Origin: Pseudocercospora fijiensis CIRAD86
Taxonomy: Eukaryota; Ascomycota; Dothideomycetes; Mycosphaerellales; Mycosphaerellaceae
DNA: 64,000 nt
Assembly (NCBI RefSeq): GCF_000340215.1
Contig: NW_006921539.1
Coordinates: 3,865,118 to 3,929,117 of the forward strand
Reading direction: 5' to 3'
This document shows positions 29,351 to 42,199 of the stretch, one piece after another. Within the stretch, counting starts at the first letter, position 1; each line of letters opens with the position of its first letter. Both the position numbers and the translations under genes were made by a program. The notes under the pieces were generated by a model. The model did not search any database, was not told the DNA's origin, and worked only from the letters and a program-made list of their open reading frames with translations.

Positions 29351-29879
29351 TCGGACTTAGATCTTACCTGTTTAGAAGAAACGTCCTAGGAATTGAAAGC
29401 AGGGCTTACTAATATAGCTACCAATCTCAGAACCCTAAGTATATGCTGCTAGTCTACCCTTAATAGTTAGAAGGTAGAAGTAATTAGAGACTAAAAGCAA
29501 TAGAAAGGGAATACGATAAGCTTATCTAGAGCAAAGAAGACCTAAAGAGGATAGTAAAGTAAATTATTAAACAGGGATTTATATAACAATTCGCACTAGC
29601 AAGGGAAACTAAGGAGTAGATAAGAAGGAGGGAAGAAGAGGGGGAAAGAAGGGCAGGGCAGCAGGCAAGGTAGTTAGAGGGTAACAACTATAATACTAGT
29701 ACACCCTAGAGGAAGGAAAACAAGGAAACGAGGAAGATCAACACTTGTAAATAGGATAGGAGGGAGGTTTTTACTAACTAAGTTGGTTTCCTACCTAAAA
29801 CAATACATAGAAATAGACCTACATAGGCCGAAAGGCACTACAACAGGCAAATGAAATATCTATCTATATAGGGGAGCTA

Positions 29880-32800
29880 CTATTATTATTAGCAACCCTG
29901 TTCTTAAGCACTATACTGTCGCTATAGACTTAGGCAGTTAATAATAGCGATTTAGAATCGCTAGGAAAGAGGATATTAAGTATATCGACGTTAGCGAGTG
30001 CCCTAACGATATTAGGGTCCTATTTATTAGCAACCTAATACCTGCCTTAGCGGATCCGATAGCTAACCTTCTCGGTAGAGATAACGATAAACCTGTGCCC
30101 CCTAATAGTATAGACCCTAAACAGCTTGCTCGCATACCTTAGCCTATTCGAGAAACTTATATTAATATATTTAAATACTACCTAGCATCGATATTGCCTA
30201 TATTCAAAGAGACTAATTATAAGATTAATATTATAGAGGGCAAAGAGGTCCCCTTTAGGCCCCTCTACAACCTTAGTAAACGAGAACTTACTATGTTACG
30301 TAAGTACCTAGATAAGAACCTAGCTAATAGTCGAATTTAGTATAGTAACAGCCCTGCTAGTGCACTAATCCTGTTTGTTCCTAAGAAGGATAGTAGCCTA
30401 CGTTTATATATTAATTATAGAGGGCTTAATGCTATTACTATTAAGGACCGCTATCTACTTCCGCTTATTAATAAGACCCTCGATCGCCTATCTAGCGCCT
30501 ATTTCTATACTATATTAGACATTAAGGATACGTACTATCGTATCTGCATTCGTAAGGGCGATAAATAGAAGACAGCCTTCCGCACTCGCTATAGCTATTT
30601 CGAGTACTTAGTTATACTATTTAGGCTAGCTAATGCCCCTGCAACCTTCTAGTCCTATATTAATCGGGCCCTATTAGGCCTATTAGACTACCTCTATATA
30701 GTTTACCTAAACGATATCCTAGTCTATACGCACTTACCTAACATTACGGAATATTAGGCCGCCGTACGTAAGGTACTCGACCGCCTACGGGCCTATAGCT
30801 TATATTGCAAGCCTTCTAAATGCACCTTTGCTACTAAAAAGGTATTATTCCTCGGCTTCCTTGTATTAACTAATAGTGTTAAGGCTAATCCTAATTGGAT
30901 TAAAACTATTACTAAATGGCCTATTCCTACGTTAATTAAGGAGCTATAGTCGTTCCTCGGCTTCGCTAACTTCTATCGCCGCTTTATTAAAGGCTATTCG
31001 AGGCATATAATACTATTAACTAAACTTACTAAAACTAAGGCTAACCTAACTAGAGAGTTTAAATAGACTAATAGAGTATAAGCCGCTTTTAACGGCCTAA
31101 AGCAACGCTTTACTAAAGTCCCCCTATTGTACTATTTCGTACTAAGCAAGCAGATCCGAATTAAGACTAACGCTTTACAGTTCGCTATATCGGCTATTAT
31201 GTTATAGCAATTAGATAATAATTATTACTAGCACCCGATTGCCTTCTTTTTACGGAAGATAATTAATACTAAGCGTCGCTACGAGACCTACGAGCAAGAG
31301 CTCCTAGCTATTATCGAGGCCTTTAAGTACTAGAGGCACTACCTTAATAGGGCTTAATATATAATATAGGTCTATATAGACTATAACAACCTCCGCGGCA
31401 TTACTAAGGTTACTAGGGTTATAGGTCGATAGGCTAGATAGGCCGTCTACCTCGCTAGGTTTAATTTTAATATATTATACTAGCTAGGCGTAAGTAATCC
31501 TACCGATAGCTTATCGAGGCGACCTAATTACAACAGCGAGACCTAGCATATTAATTTATTATTTCTAACCCTATAGTATAAGATTGCTATAGCCCGTATT
31601 GTTAATAAGTAAGCGTAGGATAAGCGGATTTCCGGACCCCGCGGCGGCAACAAATACTATAGCGGAGTTGTCGTTCTTCTAGTATACGTTAGAAAGGACG
31701 TAGATCGCTCGAGCTATAATAACTCGATTAAGGATATTGCTATCTATAGCGATAGCACTACAGAAGAGGTTGTAGTAGTTCCGGCTACTAGTGCTATTAG
31801 ATGTATATAATACGTACCTCGTTTAATAGCGAGGGTGCTATTAAATAACCTTATAAATAGGAATAGTTAATCGTTTATAGATAAGCTATTACGTACTTAG
31901 TAGAGGGACGCCTTCGCTATCGAGCGCATTAATAGGCTTATAAGTAGGCGAGCGACTCGATCTAGTAAGAGTAATAGTTAGTCGATCGACGATAAGGGTT
32001 ACTTAAAGTTTAAGGGCAGATACTATGTCCCCGCTAAACAATCGATTAGATAAGAGCTTTTAAAGCGACACTATAATAGTAAGCTTGCTAGTTACTATAG
32101 TATAGAGAGGTCGTACGAGCTACTATCGCGTATATACTACTAGCTAAATAGTAAGCGGTATATAAAAGAATACGTATAGACCTGTATAGTATACTAGCGT
32201 ATTAAAGCACTAAAATACCTTCTATTTAGCGAGTTGTCTTTACTTCCTATTCCTAGGAAGCTATTCGTAGAACTTATAATAGATTTTATTATAGGCCTTC
32301 CTCCTACTAAGCGTAGGGGTAGTAGGGATGTATATAATACTATCCTTATTATAGTAGATCGATTTACTAAAGGCGCTCGATATATCCCGGCGCGGAAAGA
32401 TTAGACTGCTATTAATATAGTAGAAGCGCTATAGACTGATATCTTCTATACCTATTAGGGAACCCCTAAGGGGATAGTGTCTAATCGTAGATCGACACTA
32501 ATATCTTACTATTAGAGCGAGATTTGCTTATAGCTAAGACTAAAGCATCGGCTATCGATAGCCTTCTATCTATAGACTAACAGTTAAACAGAGAGGTAGA
32601 ATACTACCCTATAGCAGTACCTGCGTAGCTATATTAATAAGAACCCCGAGGATTAGGTTAATCTCCTATAGCCTATAGAATTCGTATATAATAACAGCGT
32701 GCACTTATCTACTAAGGTTTTACTATATATAGCTATAATAGGCTAAAACGCGGCCCTACTATAAGATCTATTTACCTCGCTCGAGGCCGAGCGTAAGGAA

Positions 32801-33411
32801 AGGGAAGCGCGTCAAGTACTAGAAACACTAGCGGCAATAGAACGTATCTAGAAGATACGAGAAATCTATGCTAAGATAGCTAAGAAGCTAATAAAGGCTT
32901 AAGAGTATTAAAAGGCCTACTACGATAAGCGCTATATACCGATAACCTTTAAATAAGGCGATATAGTTATACTTAGTACGAAGAACCTCCGTATCCGCAA
33001 ACACCTATTATCTAATAGCAAAACAAGGCCTAAGCTCGTACTAAGATATATTAGCCTATTCCGTATTCGAGAGACTAAGGGCATATAGGCCTACTAGTTA
33101 TAGCTTCTACCCTATTATACTATCTATAATACCTTCTATATATCCCTCCTTAAACTATACTACTAGCGCGAAGGCGATAAAGCGCCTACTAAGTTAGAAG
33201 AAGTCTTAGCTAATAGTAAAGAGCTATAGTCTATAGAACGTATTCTAAAACACCGAACTAGGTAAGGCAAGAAGGAGTACCTATTAAGATAGCAAGGCTA
33301 TCTACCTAAATAGGACTCGTAGGAAGCTAAAGGTTCCTTCGAGGACATAACTAAGTTGTTAGATAAGTATTAGACTAGTATAAAGAACAAGAAGAAGGCT
33401 AAGGGCCTATA
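29880..33411 (+). pseudogene. Decayed pol of Gypsy A (RT, RNase H, integrase, chromodomain)
   Basis: It resumes after the LINE. The RT lies around 30180-30920 (NLSKREL, YRI, ILVY); its catalytic block reads YLND instead of YLDD. RNase H follows near 31150-31420, integrase near 32220-32480 (LPPTKRRGSR, VDRFTKGARY), and a chromodomain near 33220-33390 (IERIL, KKEYLLR). Stop codons at former Gln/Trp positions occur throughout. Colinear with B pol. Confidence 0.78.
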
Positions 33412-34595
33412 ATGTCGCCTAGGAATAATGCTACCCTCGGGGTACTATTAGCTAACTAATTAGAGGCAAGACAATTGTTAGCAAGGGATAATAAGACTAT
33501 ACTATTATAGTAAATGCGCACTAAGTGTTAACGCTACCTCTTTACTAGCGCCCCTATAAGACCCTTCTTTAACGCCCCCTTTTATTCCTTTATTCTATTA
33601 AGGCCTCGAGGCCTAGGCGATCGGCGAGGACGGCGTCGCGCTTATAACGGCGCGGCCGGCGCGGCTATATTAGTAACAGTATTACGGAGTATGTTACTAT
33701 TTAAGAAAGGAAGGATACGGCGATACTAGTAATAGTGTTACTAAGTTGTTATTAGTTAAAGAAGGAAATTAGAAGCAAGGTAAAGTTAGCGCTAAGACGG
33801 CTAGCGCTACTATTATTAATATTACTTGCTATTGTTATTGCGCCTACGGACACAACCTTACCTATACTACGAGCCTAAGGCACCTTTAATTAAAACTTTA
33901 ATTAAAACTTTAAGCCGCCTAAAAGATTAAGCGACTAATAGACTAACTAAGGGCAAAACTATAGAGCTAAGCTAGCTAGGGTCGATCTTGCGGATAATAG
34001 GTTACTCCTCGATCTTTCTAACTCTTTAAGCGAGGCGAACCTTAACTATTATACTTATAATAGCCTTTACTTATAGAAACTAGACGAACTATGTTTTTTA
34101 AAAAGATATAATTAGTTAATACTTAAAGGCTGCTAAACCTAACTAATTTAGGCTAGTAAAACTACGATAGCAAATAATAGCCCTTGTAATAATAAGAACA
34201 ATCCCTCGGAACGGACAACCCTCGGAAGCGGACATTGCTAGGTCTTTTAAGAGTAGACGCAAAGAACTCGGTACGACATTACTTAGAACGGAGGTAGGGC
34301 TATAATACCTCGTACGTCTACCTATTATAGCAGGGAAGACGCGCTCGTATTATAATTAGTCGAAGGCCCTTAATTCTCGTAGTTATATATTACTTTATTG
34401 TATATAAGGATAGCGCAGTTAGAGTTAGATAGTATAATAGAAGGTAAGGTTTAATATAGTTATATAATTAGGTAGTTAAGTGTTTAATTTAGCGCGGGCT
34501 AAGCAGCTTATTAGACCTACTAAGTTAGTAGTAATAGAGATTGAGACTAGAATAGAGACCGGCTACGAGGGCGCGGCCTTTAGAAGGGAAGCGTA
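33412..34595 (+). mobile_element. 3' non-coding internal region of Gypsy A
   Basis: AT-rich sequence after the chromodomain and up to the 3' LTR. It is colinear with 40413-41702 of B but carries fewer copies of the 56-bp repeat seen there. A purine tract lies at its end. Confidence 0.6.
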
Positions 34596-34680
34596 TATTA
34601 GGACTAAAGAGGTTATACGTAATTAGTATATAACCGGGCTCGAGTAAAGCTAGGGTCTTAATGCCTTAGGTAGGGCTTAG
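34596..34680 (+). repeat. 3' LTR of Gypsy A, first part (85 bp)
   Basis: The LTR sequence stops at CTTAG exactly where element B begins and continues with a duplicated CTTAG at 41900. Confidence 0.85.
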
Positions 34681-34877
34681 TGTTAGGACCAAAGAGGTTA
34701 CACGTAATTGGCATGTAACCGGGCTCGAGTAAGGCTAGGGTCTTAATGCCTTAGGCAGGGCTTGGCGCTTAGCAATAGGCTAACTTGCCTGCCTTCCTCC
34801 CTTTCCTCCTAGCTCCTTATCGAATACTACCTGTACCTACTACTACCCTATCTACCTACTAATAGACCCTTCTTATA
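34681..34877 (+). repeat. 5' LTR of Gypsy B
   Basis: 197 bp, begins TGTTAGGACC. Pairs with 41703-41899. Confidence 0.9.
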
Positions 34878-35134
34878 TAGTATTCGATCTACCCTTTAAG
34901 GGTAGTAGCTAGATAGTTCTTATTTTAAGCTTTTAGCGGTATAGCTACGAATAAGACTAATCTAACTATATTGCGCCCGAAGAACGGGACCTATACGTAC
35001 TATTCTATCGAAACAACCGTACCAATTATTAAGCAAGGCCTTCTATACGGCCTATTATACTAAGTTAAACATACTAGACCGATATCTACTAATTCCGCTA
35101 CATCCGTATCTTAGGGGCTAACAATATATTATTA

Positions 35135-36560
35135 GTGCTACCCCTTATTATAATAGCCGGCTTATTACGAAACAACAATCGCGGCGCCGCTAGCAGCGCT
35201 AGCAACGACAATGCTAGTAGCACAGTGCCTACTAAAGTGCCTACTAAAGTACCTACTAGAGCACCTGCTAAAGTGCCTCCTACTAAAGAGCCTGCTACTA
35301 GGCCTGCCGAAGAACCTGTAATTCTAGGTAACGACCTAGAGTTGCCTATTAACGACATTCTTAGCAATATTGTTAACCGTCGATATAGCTAACTAGCCTT
35401 TAGCCCTTAACTATTAGGGAGACTTCAAGAAGCTACTTAAAATAGGCTTACTGCCCTACGTTAAGAACAATAGCTAAAGGATAATCTCCTCGAGCTCCGT
35501 CGCCTTTAGGAAGCCCTAATAGCAAAACTAATAGCGGGACCTTCTTTACTACCTATCTAAAAGAAGGATGCTAAACTTAAGGACTATACCGTATTTAACG
35601 GATCTAGTCGAAAGTAGTACAACGACTACATTCGTAACTGTAAACTCAACTAGCGCAACGTACTAAGAGCGCTACTAGACGACTATTCCTTAGTCGTATA
35701 CGCTATGCAGTACATTAATAGCGACCTAAAGCGTATATAGGATAACTATTTCGATTCCCTCGATAATTAAACCGCTATTTAGTAGCAAACCTATAAAACT
35801 ATTATGCTAGACACCCTTAGAAACCCTATACTAAGGCAACAATATGCTTAGGACCTATATCTTCGAGCTAAACAAAAGACTAATTAATCGGCTCGTTTAT
35901 TCGAGGCCTACTTAAAAACCCTTAAAGACGACCTTCCGCCTAAGACTAATTCTATATAGATCTCTAAGATACGCCTAAAACTTAGGTAGGAACTTATCCT
36001 CGAATTAGACCGTCGCTGCGTATTCGAACAAGCTAACCTAATACGCATTTAATTTATAGTCGAAGTAGAAACAGCCGAACGAGCTGTCTAGCTCTAATAA
36101 CGACTAGAATTAAGGATCCGACTAGCTAGTACTAACCGTAGCAACCGTAGTAGCCGCGGAGGAAATCAAGGTTCCTACTATAATAACAATACTAACAATA
36201 GGAATAGTAACAATAACCGTAGAAGAGGCCGTAGCCGCCGGCTATATAGAGGAGGCCGCGATAGGGGCCGTAGAAGGGGCTCGTATCCCTATAACGCTAA
36301 CCGCTCGACTAACAATAGCAGCAATAATAGCTACGGTAACAATCTCCCGACCGGATTAAAGTACTTCAATTATAATAGTACTAGCTATCTACTAGGCTAA
36401 TGCGACAAACCTAAGGACTAGGCCCGAATTGACCGTGCTTCCGCTAAGTATAGGAAACACCTTTTAGCCGCTAATGCTACCCTAGTCGGCTCTTTTAATT
36501 AGTCGAAAAAAGAGTAAGCGCCGCACTAACTGTTAGCCTTGTGCGGCGTAAGACTATCGA
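35135..36560 (+). pseudogene. Decayed gag of Gypsy B
   Basis: An ORF of 85 codons at 35135-35392 has the hydrophobic start and PTKV-type tetrapeptide repeats, fewer units than in A. The capsid-like region follows with TAG/TAA interruptions, then an Arg/Gly/Asn-rich stretch (around 36130-36340) and a zinc-knuckle remnant around 36360-36415. Confidence 0.78.
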
Positions 36561-36579
36561 CATTGTGCTAGCTATAACA

Positions 36580-39500
36580 CGCTCCTACCTTGTATAAGAC
36601 ACGAAGGGCACTATCTATTAAACTAAGGTTATACTAGATCTAGGAAATTTAGTTAGTGCCCTTATTAGCTATCGCCTAGCTAAGCAATTAGACCTTCGAC
36701 AACTGCCGAAGACTAACCTACTAACCCTTGCTTAGTTTAATAACGCTCGGCACTTAACCTATAGGGCCTACTATGTTCCTATAGCTCTAAAGGACGACCT
36801 CGGAAATGAGCGCCTACTAGACTTTACTGCCTACGCAGTAGACATAGACAGCCTCCTATCCGATATTGTTATTAGTAACCCTGTTCTTAAGTACTACGCT
36901 ATAGCTATAGACCTAGGCCTCTAGAAGTAGCGATTTAGAATCGCTAGAAAAGAGGGTATTAAACACATTAATGTTAGCGAGTGCCCTAATGATATTAGGG
37001 TCCTGTTTATTAGCAACCTAATACTAGCCTCCGCCTTAGCTAATCCGACTGCCGATTTGCTCGGTAGTAATAACGATAAACCTGTGCCCCCTAATAATCC
37101 TAATTAGCTTACTCGTATACTAGAGCCTATCCGAGAGACCTACATTAATGTGTTTAAACACTACCTAGCATCGACATTGCCTATATTTAAGGAGACGGAT
37201 TATAAGATTAATATTATAGAGGGTAAGGAGGTTCCTTTTAGCCCCCTCTATAACCTTAGTAAGCGAGAGCTTGCTGTATTGCGTAAGTACCTAGAGGAAA
37301 ACCTAGCTAATAGTCGAATTCGGTATAGTAACAGCCCTACTAGTGCACCTATCCTGTTCGTACTAAAGAAGGATAGTAGCCTACGCCTATATGTCGACTA
37401 TCGTAGGCTTAACGCTATTACTATTAAAGACCGCTGTCTACTCCCCCTTATTAATAAGACCCTCGATCGCCTTTCTAGGGCTTACTACTATACTATACTA
37501 GACATTAAGGATGCGTACTATCGTATCCGCATTCGTAAGGGTAACGAATAGAAAACAGCCTTCCGTACTCGCTATAGCTATTTCGAATACTTAGTTATAC
37601 TATTTAGCCTAGCTAATGCCTCTATAACATTCTAGTCCTATATCAATCGAGCCCTTTTAGGCCTATTAGACTATCTCTGTATAGTTTACCTAGATAACAT
37701 CCTAGTTTATATACATTTACCTAATATTGCAGAACACTAGGCCGTAGTGCGCAAGGTCCTCGACCGCCTACGAGCCTATAGACTATATTGCGGGCCTTCT
37801 AAATGTACCTTTGCTACTAAGGAGGTGTCCTTCCTTAGCTTCCTCGTATTAACTAAGGGTGTTAAGGCTGATCCTAATCGGATTAAAACTATTACTAAAT
37901 AGCCTATTCCTACGTTAATTAAGGAACTATAGTCGTTCCTTAGCTTCGCTAATTTCTACCGTCGCTTTATTAAGGGCTATTTACGGTATATAATGCCTCT
38001 AACTAAGCTTACTAAAACTAAGGCTAACCTAACTAGAGAGTTTAAATAGACTAATAGAGCACAAGCCGCTTTTAACGGCCTAAAGCAACGCTTTACTAAT
38101 GTCCCCTTATTGCACTATTTCGTACTAAGTAAGCAGATCCGAATTAAGACTAACGCTTTATAGTTCGCTGTATCGGCTATTATATTATAGCAATTAGATA
38201 ATAACTATTACTAGCACCCGATTGCCTTCTTTTTACGAAAGATAATCGATATAGAACGTCGATATAAGACCTACGAGCAAGAGCTCTTAGCAATCGTAGA
38301 AGCCTTTAAGCATTAGCGCTACTATCTTAATAGTGCTTAGCACACAATTCAGGTCTATACAGACTATAACAACCTACGTAGTATTACTAAGGTTATAAGG
38401 GTTATAGGTCGACAGGCTAGATAGGCCGTCTACCTCGCCGGGTTTGATTTTAATATATTATATCGGCTAGGCGTAAGTAACCCTACTAATAGCCTATCGA
38501 GGCGACCTAATTACGATAGCGAGACTTAGTATATTAATTCATTGTTCCTAACCCTATAGCATAAGATTGCTATAGCCTGTATTGTTAATAAGCAAGCGTA
38601 GGATAAGCGGACTTCCGGACCCCGCGGCGGCAACAAATACTATAGCGGAGTTGTCGTTCTTCTAGTATACGTTAAGAAGGACGTAGATCGCTCGAGCTAT
38701 AATAACTCGATTAAGGACATTGCTATCTATAGTAATAGTCTATATAGCGACAGCACTACAGAAGAGGTTGTAGTAGTTCCGGCTACTAGTGCTATTAGAT
38801 ACATATAATACGTACCTCGTTTAATAGCGAGGGTGCTATTAAATGACCTTGCAATTAGGGATAGTTAATCGTTTATAGATAAGCTGTTACGTACTTAGTA
38901 GAGGGACGCCTTTACTATTAACCGTATTAATAGGCTTGTAAGTAGGCGAACGACTCGATCTAGTAAGAGTAATTAGTCGATCGACGACAAAGGTTACTTG
39001 AAGTTTAAGGGTAGATACTATGTCCCCGCTAAACAATCGATTAGACAAGAGCTTTTAAAGAGGCACTATAATAGTGAGCTCGCTAGTTACTATAGCACAG
39101 AGAGGTCGTACGAGTTACTATCGCGCATATACTACTAGCTAAATAGTAAGCGGTATATAAAGGAGTATATATAGACCTATGTAGTATACTAGCGAGTTAA
39201 AGCACTAAAGCACTTACTATTTAGCGAGTTGTCTTTACTCCCTATTCTAAAGAAGCCTTTTATAGAGCTTATAATAGACTTTATTATAGGTCTTCCCCCT
39301 ACTAAGCGAAGAGGAAGTAAAGACGTCTTTAACGCTATATTAGTCGTTATAGACCGATTTACTAAGGGTGCTCGCTACATTCCTACTCGCAAGGATTGGA
39401 CTGCTATTAATATAGTAGAGGCGCTATAGACTAACATCTTCTACACCTATTAGGGAACCCCTAAGGGGATCGTATCTAATCGTAGATCGACACTAACATC

Positions 39501-40412
39501 TTACTATTAGAGCGAGATTTGCTTGCAGCTAAGACTGAAGCATCGGCTATTAATAGCCTTCTATCTATAGACTAACGGTTAAATAGAGAGGTAGAATGCT
39601 ACCCTATAGCAGTACCTGCGCAGTTACATTAATAAGAACCCCGAGGACTAGGTTAACCTCCTACAACTAGCTGAATTCGTATACAATAACAGTGTCCACT
39701 TATCTACTAAGGTCTCCCCTTATTTTGCTATAATAGGCTAGAACGCTGCCTTACTATAAGACCTATTTACCTCGCTCGAGGCCGAGCGTAAGGAAAGGGA
39801 AGCGCGTTAAGTACCCGAAACACTAGCGGCTATTAAGAGGGTTTAGAAGATGCGAGAAATCTATGCTAAGATAGCCGAGAAGTTAATAAAGGCTTAAGAG
39901 TACTAAAAGACCTACTACGACAAGTACTATACGCCGATAACCTTTAAATAAGGCGATATAGTTATACTAAGTACTAAGAACCTCCGTATCCGCAAGCACC
40001 TATTACCTAACGGCAAAACAAGGCCTAAGCTCGCACTAAGATACATTAGCCCATTCCGCATTCGAGAAGTTAAGGGCTCCTCCGTATAGGCCTATTAGTT
40101 GTAGCTTCCTCCCTATTACACTATCTATAACACCTTCTATATATCCCTCCTTAAGCTATATTACCTACGCAAGGGGGATAAAGCACCTACTAAACACGAA
40201 GACATACTAGCGGATAGGGAAGAGCTGTAGTCTATAGAACGTATCCTATAGTACCGGACTAGGAAAGGCAAGAAGGAGTACCTATTAAGATAGCAAGGCT
40301 ATTTACCTAAATAGGACTTATAGGAAGCTAAAGGTTCCTTTAAGGATATAACCGAGTTGTTAGATAAGTATTAGACTAGCGTAAAGAACAAGAAGAAGGC
40401 TAAAAGCTTATA
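36580..40412 (+). pseudogene. Decayed pol of Gypsy B (protease, RT, RNase H, integrase, chromodomain)
   Basis: The protease-like region starts near 36600. The RT spans about 37150-37930 with YVDYRRLNAITIKDR and LDIKDAYYRIRI. Its catalytic block reads YLDN instead of YLDD, the TpG to TpA change expected of RIP. RNase H lies near 38140-38420 and the integrase near 39220-39480 (LPPTKRRGS, VVIDRFTKGARYIPTRKDW). The chromodomain is at about 40225-40400. Frame is interrupted by TAG/TAA. Confidence 0.82.
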
Positions 40413-40694
40413 ATATTACTATTAAGGCCTAGGATTAATGCTACCCCCGGGGTGCTATTAGCTAACTAATTAGAGGCAAGCAATTGTTAGTAATAAGAGA
40501 CAATAAGACTACACTACTATAGTGAACGCGTACCGAGTGTTAACAAGCGCGCTACGACGCGTTAATTAGTTACTGCTCTTTTAAAGACTCTACCTCTTGT
40601 TCCTTTATCCTACTAAGGCCTCGAGGCCTAGGCAATCGACGAGAATGCGCGCGCGCGCGTACGAATAACGGTGTATTAGAAGATAGCTAGCGCG

Positions 40695-40850
40695 GCTATA
40701 TTAGTAATAGTGTTACGGAGTATGTTGCTATTCGAGAAAGGAAGGACACCGCTATATTAGTAACGGTGTTATAGAGTATATTACTATTCGAGAAAGGAAG
40801 GATACCGCTATATTAGTAATAGTATTGCCGAGTTGTTATTAGTCGAAGAA
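40695..40850 (+). repeat. 56-bp tandem repeat in the 3' region of Gypsy B
   Basis: Units starting GCTATATTAGTAA begin at 40695, 40751 and 40807, exactly 56 bp apart; the third is partial. Copies differ by a few transitions. A has fewer units at the matching place (around 33660-33745). Confidence 0.8.
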
Positions 40851-41702
40851 GGAAATCGAAAGCAAGGTAAAGTTAGCGCTAAGACGACTAGCGCCGCTAT
40901 TGTCGACATTACTTACTATTATTACTACGCCTATAGACACAACCTTACCTATACTACGAGCCTAAGGCACCTTAATTAAACTTTGATTAAAACTTTAAGG
41001 CTAAGTTAAAACTTTAAGCCGCCTAAAAGATTGAGCGACTAATAGACTAACTAAGGGCAAAACTATAGAGCTAAGCTAGCCGGGGTCGATCTTGCGGACA
41101 ATAGGTTACTCCTCGATCTATCTAACCCTTTAAGCGAGGCGAACCTCTACTACTATACTTATAATAGCCTTTACTTATAGAAACTAGACGAGCTATGTTT
41201 TTTCTAAAAAGATAAGATAAGATTAACAATTAAAGGCTGCTAAACCTAACTAATTAGGGCTAGCGAAACTACGAACAATAATAGCCCTCGTAATAATAAG
41301 AATAAACCCTCGGAAGCGGACAACCCTCGGAAGCGGACATAGCTAGGTCTTTTAGAGTAGACGCAAAGAACTCGGTACGATATTACGTAGAACGGGGGCA
41401 GTGCTACAATACCCCGTATACCTACCTATTGTAGTAGGGAAGGTGCGCTCGTATTGTAATTAGTCGATAGTCCTTAATTCTTATAGTTATATATCACTTT
41501 ATTATATATAGGGATAGCGCAGTTAGAGTTAGACATTGTGCTATATTAGAGGTAAGGTTTGATATAGTTATATAATCGGTAGTTGTACGTTTAATTCAGC
41601 GCGGACTAAGCGGCTTATTAGACCTACTAAGTTAGCGGCAATAGAGGTTAAGACTAGGACAAAGACCGGCTACGAGGGCGCGGCCTTTAGAAGGGAAGCG
41701 TA

Positions 41703-41899
41703 TATTAGGACCAAAGAGGTTATACGTAATTAGCATATAACCGGGCTCGAGTAAAGCTAGGGTCTTAATGCCTTAGGCAGGGCTTAGCGCTTAGCAATAG
41801 GCTAACTTGCCTACCTTCCTCCCTCTCCTCCTAGCTCCTTATCGAATACTACCTGTACCTACTACTACCCTATCTACCTACTAACAGACCCTTCTTACA
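41703..41899 (+). repeat. 3' LTR of Gypsy B
   Basis: 197 bp, ends TTACA, followed by the CTTAG target duplication. Confidence 0.9.
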
Positions 41900-41904
41900 C
41901 TTAG

Positions 41905-42017
41905 CGCTTAGCAATAGGCTAACTTGCCTACCTTCCTCCCTCTCCTCCTAGCTCCTTATCGAATACTACCTATACCTACTACTACCCTATCTACCTACTA
42001 ACATAACCCTTCTTATA
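41905..42017 (+). repeat. 3' LTR of Gypsy A, second part (113 bp)
   Basis: Completes the 85 bp at 34596-34680 to a full 198-bp LTR. Followed by ATACC, the target duplication of A. Confidence 0.85.
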
Positions 42018-42199
42018 ATACCTAAATAAAATTTTTTCTATCTTAAATTATATTCTCTAGTGTTTCTAGTAAACCCTAAATATTTTATAAACAAAAGCTC
42101 CTAAGTTAGTAAAGAAACTTAGAAAGTTAGTAAAAATCCCTAAAGTCTATAAATTAACTACCGTTACTCCGCGGAAAAGCTCTAGGCTACCGCGTTATT

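Larger units (their letters stand above)
24989..29863 (+). mobile_element. Tad1-like non-LTR retrotransposon (LINE) inserted in Gypsy A
   Basis: About 4.9 kb bounded by a 16-bp duplication, CTATATAGGGGAGCTA, at 24973-24988 and 29864-29879. The uninterrupted counterpart in element B (around 36850-36865) lacks this block, confirming the insertion. There are no LTRs. Two decayed ORFs run on the plus strand: ORF1 with zinc knuckles, and ORF2 with an APE-type endonuclease and reverse transcriptase. A long target duplication and this ORF order are typical of the Tad/I-type fungal LINEs; the subfamily is inferred. Confidence 0.8.
34681..41899 (+). mobile_element. Gypsy chromovirus B (inserted in the 3' LTR of A)
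   Basis: A full-length element of 7,219 bp with 197-bp LTRs (34681-34877, 41703-41899) and a 5-bp duplication CTTAG (34676-34680, 41900-41904). It is the same family as A. Its right LTR keeps the original TACA end. Coding regions are less interrupted than those of A: a 133-codon RT fragment (37150-37551) and a 66-codon integrase fragment (39229-39429) remain open. It nevertheless has many stops and a mutated RT active site, so it is inactive. Confidence 0.9.
22803..42017 (+). mobile_element. Gypsy chromovirus A (inserted in C; contains LINE and B)
   Basis: The 5' LTR is 22803-23000 (198 bp, starts TGTTAGGAC). The 3' LTR is split by element B into 34596-34680 (85 bp) and 41905-42017 (113 bp), which sum to exactly 198. 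The flanking duplication is ATACC (22798-22802 and 42018-42022). A purine-rich tract (GAAGGGAAGCG) precedes the 3' LTR. The internal region codes gag, then protease, RT, RNase H, integrase and chromodomain on the plus strand. A LINE interrupts it at 24989-29863. Many TAG and TAA codons stand where Gln or Trp would be expected. Confidence 0.88.

Noticed and set aside
29938..30135. 65-codon minus-strand ORF inside Gypsy A pol
   Set aside because: Shadow of the degraded plus-strand pol; no support.
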